This document shows positions 33,376 through 41,386 of a DNA stretch of 46,414 nt, one piece after another (the stretch's first letter is position 1; each line of letters starts with the position of its first letter). The DNA is taken from positions 1 to 46,414 of the forward strand of contig CALGAR010000022.1 in NCBI GenBank assembly GCA_937959285.1, in the 5' to 3' direction. Below the pieces are notes generated by a model. That model was not told where the DNA came from and ran no database searches. It saw only the letters and a list, made by a program, of their open reading frames with translations. This stretch comes from an uncultured Bryobacterales bacterium. GTDB lineage: Bacteria > Acidobacteriota > Terriglobia > Bryobacterales > Bryobacteraceae. The position numbers and the translations under genes are program-made.

Positions 33376-33741
33376 GTGCCAAGAGTAAAACGTGGAACCA
33401 AACGCCGGGCAGCGCGCCATAAGGTGCTTAGCCGCGCGTCCGGTTTCTTTCTGACAAAGAGCAAGCTGCACAGAGCGGCGCAGGAGGCTGTCGAGAAGGC
33501 GCTTCGCTACGCGTACGTAGGCCGGCGGCAGAAGAAGCGCGATTTTCGCTCCCTCTGGATCGTCCGTATCGGCGCGGCGTGCCGTGCTGCAGACCTCTCT
33601 TATAGCAAGTTCATGGGCGGTCTGAAGAAGGCCGGCGTGGACCTGAATCGGAAGATACTGGCCGACTTGGCCATCAATGATGAGGCAGCCTTCCGGGTCC
33701 TCGTGGACAAGGCCAAGGCCGCACTCTCACAACAGGGGTAG
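33376..33741 (+). CDS. rplT: 50S ribosomal protein L20
   Basis: The 121-residue protein is a complete L20, needed early in large-subunit assembly. The N-terminal rRNA-binding tail MPRVKRGTKRRAARHKVLSR is followed by YVGRRQKKRDFRSLWIVRIG and YSKFMGGLKKAGVDLNRKIL. A GAAGGAG ribosome binding site precedes the ATG. A coiled-coil division gene follows after 3 bp. Confidence 0.98.
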   Translation: MPRVKRGTKRRAARHKVLSRASGFFLTKSKLHRAAQEAVEKALRYAYVGRRQKKRDFRSLWIVRIGAACRAADLSYSKFMGGLKKAGVDLNRKILADLAINDEAAFRVLVDKAKAALSQQG

Positions 33742-33744
33742 CCA

Positions 33745-34056
33745 ATGCTGGAAGCGGAGTCGATGCAAAGAGAGGACGAACGCAGCGAGGACATGGAGTC
33801 CCTCACTAGTTTGGAGGAACGCATCCTTCGGACAGTCGAACTAGTGTCTCGGCTCCGCGAAACCAATGAGAAGCTGCAGCGGGAGTTAGAGGCCGCAAAT
33901 TCCGAAAAGGCCAAGGCCGAGCAAGCCGCAAAGGATGCTCAGGAGGAAGTGGCCAGACTTTCCCAGGAGATGGAACTGCTCCGCGCGGAGCGGAAACAGG
34001 TGCGCACCAGGATCGAAAGATTGCTCGGCCAGATGGACCTGTTGAGCGAGAGCTAA
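33745..34056 (+). CDS. Coiled-coil protein, ZapB-like cell division factor
   Basis: The 103-residue protein is almost entirely one coiled coil (about 20-100) with regular heptads: LEERILRTVELVSRLRETNE, LQRELEAANSEKAKAEQAAK and ARLSQEMELLRAERKQVRTR. It has no signal peptide. It lies 3 bp after rplT and 25 bp before zapA. ZapB-type coiled coils bind ZapA at the FtsZ ring, so the position supports that role, although coiled-coil similarity alone is weak. In-frame ATGs at 33763 and 33793 are alternative starts. Confidence 0.65.
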   Translation: MLEAESMQREDERSEDMESLTSLEERILRTVELVSRLRETNEKLQRELEAANSEKAKAEQAAKDAQEEVARLSQEMELLRAERKQVRTRIERLLGQMDLLSES

Positions 34057-34081
34057 GTAGCTTCGTCCGGGCGCTCGTAGA

Positions 34082-34393
34082 ATGGAAAACGGCCCCGCCA
34101 AGAAAACAGTCCGCATTAACATCTTCAACCAGACATACACGGTCCTGGCATCGGGTGATCCTGCGGAAACAGAGGCGCTAGCCCAGATGGTGGACGATCT
34201 GATGACGTCAATCGCCGGACGGGCCGGCAACGTGGACAGGACACGCATCAGCGTTCTCGCCTGCTTGCATCTCGCGGACCGGCTTCGCGCGGCCGAAGCG
34301 CAACTGAAGGCGCTCAGGGCAGAGATCTCCACCACGTCGCGGCGCTGCACTTCCCTCCTCGATCAAGTTCTCGAATCGTCTTCGTCAGAATAA
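34082..34393 (+). CDS. zapA: Cell division protein ZapA
   Basis: The 103-residue protein matches ZapA, which crosslinks FtsZ filaments. The N-terminal domain reads VRINIFNQTYTVLASGDPAE then LAQMVDDLMTSIAGR. A C-terminal helix (about 60-95, VLACLHLADRLRAAEAQLKA) forms the coiled coil. Its 3' end overlaps the end of lptD on the other strand by 9 bp, so the 6S RNA gene that follows zapA in many bacteria is not here. Confidence 0.85.
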   Translation: MENGPAKKTVRINIFNQTYTVLASGDPAETEALAQMVDDLMTSIAGRAGNVDRTRISVLACLHLADRLRAAEAQLKALRAEISTTSRRCTSLLDQVLESSSSE

Positions 34394-36892
34394 GCGCTCC
34401 TGGCGGCGAAGCGTGCCAAATGAGCCGATGTTCGCGATGGAAAGCGCGAACCGGAACTGATTCTCATGGCGTGGCCCGAGATCGAATCTGCGGTACTGCA
34501 CGCTGAACGAACAGCAGTCCGTCCGGTAGGTCACCTGGGTGTTGCCAAACAGGAAGCGGCCGGTCCGATAATCGTAGATCCCGAAGAAGCCCCCGTTCCA
34601 GCCGGGCTTATTCTCCTCTCCAATTCCGGCAAGCCAGCGTAACTGATTCGCTGGCGGAGAGAGGAAGGAACCGGCTCCTCTCGCCGCATCAGTGCACTTG
34701 TCGACATCTCCAGGGCGCCATCCGCCTTCCGGCGGCAGCGGAACGCAGTGCACTTGCGTATGCCCCGCAGAAATCAGATACCTTGAGATCCGCGCGTCCA
34801 CCGTGAAGCTGCTATTGGTGATGCGACCCCGCAAGGGATCATAGTCCGACTGCCACTCAACGCCGAAGCCGGAAATCGGATTCGCGCGGAATGTGGACAC
34901 AACCGGGGAGTAGTTGCGAGGTCTGTCAAGAAATGCAAACCCGGTCAGGTCGATACTGCTCATCACCACATTCCGCTGGTTCATTTTGACGGCGCCGCCA
35001 AAATCCGGATCAAAAAAACGCCGCTGCGCCAACTGCAACGACAACACCTCCCGAACGCTTCCGTCGTTCGCCTTTGCGTACAGCCGGTTGGTCACCGAAA
35101 ACTGGGCTTCGCTCGTGTTGGAGATGATGTCCATGCCGTCGAAGCGCACAATGTCCTCGAAGTTCCCAATGCCGTTGACATAGCGGAACGATGCTCGCGG
35201 CTCGATCACATGCTTCAGCTTGGTTCCCATCCAGCGAGGAGCATCAAAGATCCTGCTCAAGGATGGCGTAATCAGCTCCGTTGTAAATTCCCGGCTACTC
35301 CGGGCGACATTCTCTCCGCTGACGGCGCCCTTGTCGACACTCGACCCGTAATATGTTTCGCGGATGGAAAAAGCCGGAATGAGGTGAAAACCTTTCCAAT
35401 GGAGTGCGGTCATCACGCGAGGCTCGACATCGAGCCGTTCCACGAACTGCCTTGTCTGAAAGAGGGGCTGGTTTCGCCGAACCAGGCCTGCCGCCGAACC
35501 AAAGGAAAACCAGAGCGGAATCGGGGACTTCTCGATCTTTCGATCTCTGCCTGCAAACTCCAGTTGCGGCAGCTTGCGGATCACAATGGTGTCGCCTGGG
35601 GCCTCGGTCTGAATATTCTCGTTCCTCTGAAAGACGAGATTGAAGCTGTAGGCCGACCACTGCCGGGTGATGAAACCGATGGAGTTGACCTCCGTGAAGA
35701 TCGCTTCATTAAAGGACTCTGTAAACTCTCGCCGGAAACTGTAGGAGCTGAGGTAATTTACAACGCCTCGAGCCTCGAACCCGTACGGCAGCTCGGTACG
35801 GCCGTTGAATGACAGAAGGAAGCCGGGCGCCTTTCGCCTCGTACCATCGGCCTGTTGAAGACCCTTGTCATTGACGCCGTAAACAAAGGCGTTGAAGTCG
35901 GACCTGGCGGTCGGCTTGCCCCGGAAATCGACAGTGTGGGCGAATCCCCGGGAGGTGAAATACTGATTGCGATACTGAAGGTCGTAACTTCGATTAATCG
36001 CCCAGTAGTATCCGGTTCCGATCATGAAACCTCGCCGGGAGCTGGTGCCTATGCTCGGCGTGAGGAAGCCGCTTTTGCGAGGCATCCGTTCCAGCGACTT
36101 GTAAAAGACCGGAGCGTACAAGATTGGCAGACTCCGGAGAACAAGCCGGCTGTTATAGGCGAGCGCGCGCTGGTTGGGAGATATGTCAAAGCGCGATCCC
36201 TTCAGGACCCACCAGGGCTTGGGGAGCCTGCAGTTCGTGATGATTCCGTCGTAAAGGTAGTAACGCTCCTGCACTCGCTCCGCCCAGGAGCCCTGAAAGT
36301 AGAAGGGCGCATCCGTCCTCATGACTCCGGGCCGGGCATCGATCTTTGCGGGAGAAGATCCTGATACCTCATAGAATCTGCCCCGCGTCTCGTTGACGTA
36401 GTACTCCGCCCGCTCGGCCCTCATCTCGACGCCGCTTTCGTAACTCTTGTAGCGGACATTACCGCGGGCTTCGGCGTAGCCGGTCTCTGTGTTGTAGTCC
36501 ATTTCCTCGGCTTCGAGGAGAAACTCGGTGGTTTCAATCGAGGCGAGTCCGCGAAGGTAACGCCACGGACCATCGGCCTCCTGTACGATGGCCTTCACGA
36601 GGATCTCATTCCCGGCAGGTCCGCCGGGCCGGATGGGCGGAGAAGGAATCGCCGGCTGAAGGATCACGGGCTTCGCAGAGTCGGAAGACGGGGCCAGGAT
36701 TGTGGGAGGCGCCACTTGCGCGGCTGCCGCCGGGATCAAGGCAAGAATGAAAGCCAGCCGATGAATGGCTGAGCCAGGCTGTCTGGAGCGCAGGCGGAAA
36801 AAGTTAAAGTAGCGCGCGAAAAAGCCGTGACAATTTGTACTCGATATGTTACGTACTAGTAGTGGAGTACGTGTGCGTGCTACCTGTCTCAA
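34385..36892 (-). CDS. lptD: LPS-assembly protein LptD
   Basis: The 835-residue frame encodes the outer-membrane beta-barrel that inserts lipopolysaccharide. After a signal peptide (IHRLAFILALIPAAAAQ) comes the periplasmic OstA/LptA-like domain (about 110-240, FLLEAEEMDYNTETGYAEAR, AERAEYYVNETRGRF). The barrel follows, with the LptD block LPILYAPVFYKSLERMPRKS and GFLTPSIGTSSRRGFMIGTG, and ends in Phe. No ATG or GTG precedes the signal peptide in frame; only TTG 36890-36892 serves, giving a long n-region. The C-terminus overlaps zapA by 9 bp. Confidence 0.9.
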   Translation of the reverse strand: MRQVARTRTPLLVRNISSTNCHGFFARYFNFFRLRSRQPGSAIHRLAFILALIPAAAAQVAPPTILAPSSDSAKPVILQPAIPSPPIRPGGPAGNEILVKAIVQEADGPWRYLRGLASIETTEFLLEAEEMDYNTETGYAEARGNVRYKSYESGVEMRAERAEYYVNETRGRFYEVSGSSPAKIDARPGVMRTDAPFYFQGSWAERVQERYYLYDGIITNCRLPKPWWVLKGSRFDISPNQRALAYNSRLVLRSLPILYAPVFYKSLERMPRKSGFLTPSIGTSSRRGFMIGTGYYWAINRSYDLQYRNQYFTSRGFAHTVDFRGKPTARSDFNAFVYGVNDKGLQQADGTRRKAPGFLLSFNGRTELPYGFEARGVVNYLSSYSFRREFTESFNEAIFTEVNSIGFITRQWSAYSFNLVFQRNENIQTEAPGDTIVIRKLPQLEFAGRDRKIEKSPIPLWFSFGSAAGLVRRNQPLFQTRQFVERLDVEPRVMTALHWKGFHLIPAFSIRETYYGSSVDKGAVSGENVARSSREFTTELITPSLSRIFDAPRWMGTKLKHVIEPRASFRYVNGIGNFEDIVRFDGMDIISNTSEAQFSVTNRLYAKANDGSVREVLSLQLAQRRFFDPDFGGAVKMNQRNVVMSSIDLTGFAFLDRPRNYSPVVSTFRANPISGFGVEWQSDYDPLRGRITNSSFTVDARISRYLISAGHTQVHCVPLPPEGGWRPGDVDKCTDAARGAGSFLSPPANQLRWLAGIGEENKPGWNGGFFGIYDYRTGRFLFGNTQVTYRTDCCSFSVQYRRFDLGPRHENQFRFALSIANIGSFGTLRRQERLF

Positions 36893-36898
36893 TCCCTG

Positions 36899-36907
36899 AC
36901 ACTAGCA
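36899..36907 (-). promoter_or_regulatory. Extended -10 element before lptD
   Basis: The minus strand reads TGCTAGTGT, with a possible -35 TTGCCA 18 bp upstream of the hexamer. It ends 6 nt before the TTG start codon, which favours that start on a leaderless mRNA. The hexamer is a modest match. Confidence 0.35.
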
Positions 36908-37007
36908 TGCACCCGGCAACTGTGGCAACCAAATAGAGCCTTGAACAAAGGTTTTTTGCGGGCAGCGTCAAGAGCACCGCAGACGCGAAAGAACGTTGGT
37001 AGAAACG

Positions 37008-37868
37008 ATGGAGTGCCGGTACTGTCGAGCGAAGAATCCAGCGGAGGAGCATCGTTGCTACCGATGCGGGCGCCGGTTGCATCCATCCTCCGCAGTCTCG
37101 GCTCCTGAACCTTATCCGGTAGTTCGGGGAGCAGCCGCACCTGAGCTTCATCCCATTCCCCTGCCTCGGCGGACGGAAATCCCGGAACCCAGACCGCAGT
37201 CCCCACGGCCGGAAGCGGCGCCGCCACCACAGCCTTCGCTGTTCGGCTTACGCGAAGTGCCTCGTGTCGTCACGATGCCGGCGCCGAAGCTGGAGAAGAG
37301 GACTCCGCAACCTCGGCCGCGCCCGCGAGAAGAAGGTCAGCTTCAGCAGAAGCTGGATTTCCCGCCAGCCGGATTGCCGGGTCTGCGGAAGGAATCCAGA
37401 GCCGGAGCCCAGCCGATGATCGGCTGTAATGCTCCTGTCGCTCACCCAACGCTCCGAATGATTGCGGCGGCCATCGACGTCAGCCTGGTTCTTTGCGCCA
37501 TGGGCCTCTTCCTCGGCGCGATCCACCTCGGCGGCGGCGATGTGGCTGTCAACGATCGCTCGGTTTTGATTGCGTACGTCGTTGCTGGCATCCTGTTCGG
37601 GACGTTCTACAAGCTTCTGTTTACTCTCTCCAATGCTGATACGCCTGGCATTCAGTGGACGGGCATGCGCCTGGTTGACTTCGACGGGCTTCCGCCCAGA
37701 ATGCCGCAGCGTCTGCAGCGGCTGGCAGGGGGATTCGTGAGCACAGTCGCGGCAGGGCTCGGCTTGTTGTGGGCTCTCGTGGACGAAGAGACTCTCACCT
37801 GGCACGATCACATCTCGAAGACGTTCCTCACCACCGCCCCTCCCGGTTCCGATCAGACAAACTCGTAG
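37008..37868 (+). CDS. Zinc-ribbon and RDD-family membrane protein
   Basis: The 286-residue protein starts with a zinc ribbon (MECRYCRAKNPAEEHRCYRC, Cys3, Cys6, Cys17, Cys20). A Pro/Arg-rich cytoplasmic linker follows (about 30-145). The C-terminal RDD domain (about 150-275) has LRMIAAAIDVSLVLCAMGLF as its first helix with the RDD-type Arg and Asp, then QWTGMRLVDFDG and LVDEETLTWHDHISKT. RDD proteins are small membrane proteins; some are cation/proton antiporters, but the role here is unknown. The frame extends to a TTG at 36996; ATG 37008 begins the ribbon. It ends 38 bp before pgi. Confidence 0.82.
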   Translation: MECRYCRAKNPAEEHRCYRCGRRLHPSSAVSAPEPYPVVRGAAAPELHPIPLPRRTEIPEPRPQSPRPEAAPPPQPSLFGLREVPRVVTMPAPKLEKRTPQPRPRPREEGQLQQKLDFPPAGLPGLRKESRAGAQPMIGCNAPVAHPTLRMIAAAIDVSLVLCAMGLFLGAIHLGGGDVAVNDRSVLIAYVVAGILFGTFYKLLFTLSNADTPGIQWTGMRLVDFDGLPPRMPQRLQRLAGGFVSTVAAGLGLLWALVDEETLTWHDHISKTFLTTAPPGSDQTNS

Positions 37869-37871
37869 AAT

Positions 37872-37910
37872 ATGCTGAAGAGGACCACATCCTCGACGGC
37901 AAATTCATGA
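37872..37910 (+). CDS. Possible 12-codon leader ORF overlapping the pgi start
   Basis: An ATG 3 bp after the RDD stop opens 12 codons that end at TGA 37908-37910. The stop overlaps the pgi ATG as ATGA, the arrangement of coupled translation. pgi has no ribosome binding site of its own. Chance is quite possible for so short a frame. Confidence 0.25.
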   Translation: MLKRTTSSTANS

Positions 37911-39292
37911 GCATCCACTTCGACGACACAAACCTCCTCGCCCGGATGGTGGGCGAAGCACATGGTCTGACTCCTGACGAGATTGATCAGTCCAAGCCGG
38001 TTGCGCTGGAAGCTCTGGAGAGCTTCCGCAGGGCGTGTGACGAGGGACTCTACGGATTCCCTCAACTGCCTTTTCAAAGCAAAGGCATCCAGGAAATTGC
38101 GAGATACGCCTCGGATGTTCGGGGCAGCTTCGATTCCATCTGCCTTGTGGGCATCGGCGGCAGCGCTCTCGGTGCCTGGGCTATCGACTGCGCCATTCGA
38201 GGTCCCCATCCGGTGCAGGCTCCCTTTTCAACCCAGAGTCCTCGCCTCGTCATTCTGGACAACGTGGATCCGTCCTACGTCAGCCTGGCGCTCGATTCGA
38301 TGAACCCGAAGAAGACGATGGTTGTGGTCACCGCGAAATCCGGCTCGACGGCGGAGACCATCGCTACATTTCTCATCGTCCGCGAGTGGCTTGCCAAGGC
38401 AATGGCGCGCAAGACGCCGCAACGCATTATCGCGGTCACGTCGGAAGCGCGAGGAGACTTGAAGGCGCTGGCATCCGCAGAAGGCTATCGAACATTTCAC
38501 ATCCCTGAAAATGTCGGAGGCCGCTTCAGCGTTCTCTCTCCGGTTGGCCTGGTGCCCGCTGCGCTGGCTGGCATCGACATACGGAAGCTGTGCCGCGGCG
38601 CAGCCAACGTCACTCCCTTCTGCTGGCAGCCGGATCTGGGACAGAATGTCGCTCTTCGCTCAGCCTTGATGCACTGCCTTATTTGGACGAAGCGAAATAA
38701 GCCGATTCAAGTGGCGTTTCCGTACTCCAACCGGCTTTGGGGCACGGCCTTCTGGTTCCGCCAGCTTTGGGCAGAGTCGCTCGGGAAGGCGAGAAACAGA
38801 CAGGGAGAGCCGGTTCACGTAGGCCAGACACCGGTAGCCGCGCTCGGGACCACGGACCAGCATTCCCAGGTTCAGCTCTACATGGAAGGCCCCAACGATA
38901 AGGTCTTCACCTTCTGGGAAGTGAAGAAGTTCAAGAATCCGGGCCGGATTCCGAAGGGCAGGACCGGCTATGAGTCGTTCGATTACCTGGCAGGCCAGAG
39001 TCTCGCGAAGCTCCTCGACGCAGAGCGCCGGTCGACGGAGGCCGCGCTCACTTCCGCGGGACGCCCGAACTGCACGTTCTCGCTGGATCAGGTGGATGAG
39101 GAGAACCTCGGGGCGTTTCTGCAGGTGCTCGAGTTTCAGACCGCTTTCATGGGTGAGCTGCTGAACATCAACGCATTCGATCAGGAAGGCGTGGAGCTGG
39201 GCAAGAAGTTCACCTTCGGACTGATGGGCCGGAAAGGCTACGAGGAATACGCGCAGAACTTTGCCGACTATGAGCAGAAGCGCCTGGGGTGA
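37907..39292 (+). CDS. pgi: Glucose-6-phosphate isomerase
   Basis: The 461-residue enzyme interconverts glucose 6-phosphate and fructose 6-phosphate. Two SIS sub-domains are seen. The first has LVGIGGSALGAWAI and VVVTAKSGSTAETIATF (phosphate-binding Ser/Thr loop). ENVGGRFSVLSPVGLVPAA is the conserved central block. TDQHSQVQLYMEGPNDKVFT carries a catalytic His region. The length and blocks match the shorter bacterial form seen in transaldolase/isomerase fusions rather than the 550-residue E. coli form. The frame extends to 37769 inside the RDD gene; ATG 37907 is the sensible start. Confidence 0.92.
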   Translation: MSIHFDDTNLLARMVGEAHGLTPDEIDQSKPVALEALESFRRACDEGLYGFPQLPFQSKGIQEIARYASDVRGSFDSICLVGIGGSALGAWAIDCAIRGPHPVQAPFSTQSPRLVILDNVDPSYVSLALDSMNPKKTMVVVTAKSGSTAETIATFLIVREWLAKAMARKTPQRIIAVTSEARGDLKALASAEGYRTFHIPENVGGRFSVLSPVGLVPAALAGIDIRKLCRGAANVTPFCWQPDLGQNVALRSALMHCLIWTKRNKPIQVAFPYSNRLWGTAFWFRQLWAESLGKARNRQGEPVHVGQTPVAALGTTDQHSQVQLYMEGPNDKVFTFWEVKKFKNPGRIPKGRTGYESFDYLAGQSLAKLLDAERRSTEAALTSAGRPNCTFSLDQVDEENLGAFLQVLEFQTAFMGELLNINAFDQEGVELGKKFTFGLMGRKGYEEYAQNFADYEQKRLG

Positions 39293-39322
39293 GGCGCTTC
39301 TCCGCCTGCCTAATCCGCCTGT

Positions 39323-40552
39323 CTAAACAGATGCGTCGTGAAAGCTGATGCCCGCGAAGCTCACGACGCTCTCCTCATCAATGTTCCACTGCTCGTAGCG
39401 CCGCAACATGCCGCGAGCCTGAGGCACAGCGCGAAGGAATGTGTAAACCGGCGAGGACCCGCACCACTTCAGGTCGTCGTGGTTCTCCTGAACCAGTTCC
39501 CAGAAACCGGCGGCATCACCGGCGTTAATCCGTTCCAGACGCTGATGATCGCGCCGGGCAACTTCTTCCATCTCGCCGCACTGTGCACGAGCGATAAAGC
39601 GGTCGCCGTAGCGCCGGCCCATGTGTGCCATATCAATACCCAGCACCCAGAGCAGCCCCTTCCCTTCCCTCGCCGCAATCTCACCGAGAACGCCGAGAAA
39701 ACGTTTGACTCGCTCATCGTCCTCGGGCCGACCGCCTTCGTAGAGGCTCTTCGCATACGCACCGCACAGAATTGGCAGAATGCGAATATCGGGTCCGTAC
39801 ACGTGCTGCAGAAAGAGCACCTGAAATTCAATCGAATGTTCGACGGAATGGCAGTAGTCTTCCATCGTAACCGAGTCGGGCGCCTCGGATGCCAGCTCGT
39901 CGACAAGCTCAACGTGAGTGACCGCCTTCCCGTAAGGAGTCACGAAGCACTTCCGCGTTAAGCCGAATCGCTCAGGCGGTCCGTAGTGGGACGTCCCGAG
40001 AATGACAAATGTGCGGTCCCGATAGGAGGGTTCGAGCGCCTGGTAGGCCGCTCGATACGACTGCCATCCGCCATCGGGGCTGACGTGAGGCGCGGCAATG
40101 CCAAGAAGTGAGTCCGATCGATTCGATTCGCCTCCTTCGCCGCTCATCCATCGATCGAGGGTCTCTCGCAAGTGTTCGGGAGTTGCAGGATATCCCGTTC
40201 CCGCGTGCGCCGCCTCACGAAACGCTGCTGCCGCAAACTGCGCTTGCCGCTCCTCAACCAGACGCTGATAAGTTTCATTCTCGAGAAAGCCAGCTCCGTC
40301 GAGCGTGGAAATCAGGTGACGGACGAGGTCTCCTACCTCAATCTCCCCGGTAATACGGACCAGCAGTTCCCTCAGGTCGAGTTCGGTCCGCTGCCCGTCA
40401 AACAGCTCCAGGCAGGCAGCTAATGCGGGCGGAATGATGAGCGTCGACTCCGAGTAGTGGAACGGGTCGCGTATCACGAGCCCCGGACGGTCCGGCAGTG
40501 GCGATGGCATGAAATCGAGGTTCATGCGCAAGCGAGGCAGAGGGGAGGGCAT
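39323..40552 (-). CDS. MEMO-family protein (AmmeMemoRadiSam protein B) with extra N-terminal domain
   Basis: The 409-residue protein has a MEMO domain (about 145-409). Its fold is like that of extradiol dioxygenases. Candidate metal residues are the His in IAAPHVSPDGGW, GTSHYG, VEHSIEFQVLFLQ and GIDMAHMGRRYGD, and the conserved Cys in WCGSSPV. The N-terminal 140 residues are unusual: a PqqD-like helical segment (LIIPPALAACLELFDGQRTE, LVRHLISTLDGAGFLENE). AmmeMemoRadiSam partners A and the radical SAM protein are not in the window. ATG 40552 lies 9 nt below a -10 box; ATG 40525 is an alternative. Confidence 0.85.
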   Translation of the reverse strand: MPSPLPRLRMNLDFMPSPLPDRPGLVIRDPFHYSESTLIIPPALAACLELFDGQRTELDLRELLVRITGEIEVGDLVRHLISTLDGAGFLENETYQRLVEERQAQFAAAAFREAAHAGTGYPATPEHLRETLDRWMSGEGGESNRSDSLLGIAAPHVSPDGGWQSYRAAYQALEPSYRDRTFVILGTSHYGPPERFGLTRKCFVTPYGKAVTHVELVDELASEAPDSVTMEDYCHSVEHSIEFQVLFLQHVYGPDIRILPILCGAYAKSLYEGGRPEDDERVKRFLGVLGEIAAREGKGLLWVLGIDMAHMGRRYGDRFIARAQCGEMEEVARRDHQRLERINAGDAAGFWELVQENHDDLKWCGSSPVYTFLRAVPQARGMLRRYEQWNIDEESVVSFAGISFHDASV

Positions 40553-40561
40553 TCTTTTTCT

Positions 40562-40590
40562 ATGATACGGGCCCGCCCGGATATCCACAA
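40562..40590 (-). promoter_or_regulatory. Promoter of the MEMO-family gene
   Basis: On the minus strand TTGTGG (40585-40590), a 17-bp spacer and TATCAT (40562-40567) end 9 nt before the ATG at 40552. The leader would be 2-3 nt and has no ribosome binding site. Confidence 0.45.
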
Positions 40591-40679
40591 CGCAAGCGAA
40601 ACCTTTGTAAATCGTCGTAGAATAGGAATTTCCGGACGTTTGAGCCATCCCCCGAGGGACGGCGCGACATAGAAAACCC

Positions 40680-41384
40680 ATGCTAGGCAAGACAGATCTG
40701 TCGGGCCGGGCGGTTTTGATTTCGGGTGCGACGGGAGGCCTCGGAAAGGTCGCGACAAGGCAATTTCTCGAGGCCGGGGCTGTCGTTGCCGGTATCTCTC
40801 GCTCCTGGCAAGGGAAGGACCTGCCTCCGGGGCAGTTCTTCCCAATCGAAGCCGATCTTTCCTCCCCGTCAGGCGCTGACAGCGCAGTTCAGCAAGCAGC
40901 ATCGCATCTCGGACGGATCGACGTCGTACTTCATCTAATGGGCGGCTACGCCGGAGGCCGGCTGGTCCAAGAAACCGATGACGCCACTTGGCGCAGGATG
41001 CTGGACTTGAACCTGAATTCGACCTTTTATCTGGCCCGGGCAGCCATGCCCCGTCTCATTGAAAGCCAGTCCGGGAGAATCATCGCGGTCAGTTCGCGCG
41101 CGGCTGTCGATGCGCCGGCACGTTCCTCTGCGTATACCGTATCCAAGGCTGGAGTTCTGGCGCTGATACGGACCATTGCCGCCGAAGGAAAAGCTCATGG
41201 CGTAACCGCTAACGCAGTCCTTCCCGGCACTATCGATACGGAAGCAAACCGCGCCGCGATGCCAGGCGCCGACTTTTCGAAATGGGTCAAACCCGAATCG
41301 ATTGCGAATCTGTTGCTCTGGCTCGCATCGGAGGCGTCGGGCGACGTTAGTGGCGCACTGATCCCCATATACGGGAGGTCCTGA
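40680..41384 (+). CDS. Short-chain dehydrogenase, dihydropteridine-reductase-like
   Basis: The 234-residue SDR has a Rossmann nucleotide loop SGATGGLG (15-22), an active-site Ser in VSSRAAVDAP (138-139) and the catalytic pair Y152/K156 (YTVSK). Two stretches resemble animal dihydropteridine reductase as I remember it: HLMGGYAGG and VLPGTIDTEANRAAMPGADF. The next gene encodes pterin-4a-carbinolamine dehydratase, 2 bp away. In tetrahydrobiopterin recycling those two enzymes act in sequence, so a quinonoid-dihydropterin reductase role is a good hypothesis. A general SDR oxidoreductase is the fallback. Confidence 0.8.
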   Translation: MLGKTDLSGRAVLISGATGGLGKVATRQFLEAGAVVAGISRSWQGKDLPPGQFFPIEADLSSPSGADSAVQQAASHLGRIDVVLHLMGGYAGGRLVQETDDATWRRMLDLNLNSTFYLARAAMPRLIESQSGRIIAVSSRAAVDAPARSSAYTVSKAGVLALIRTIAAEGKAHGVTANAVLPGTIDTEANRAAMPGADFSKWVKPESIANLLLWLASEASGDVSGALIPIYGRS

Positions 41385-41386
41385 AG

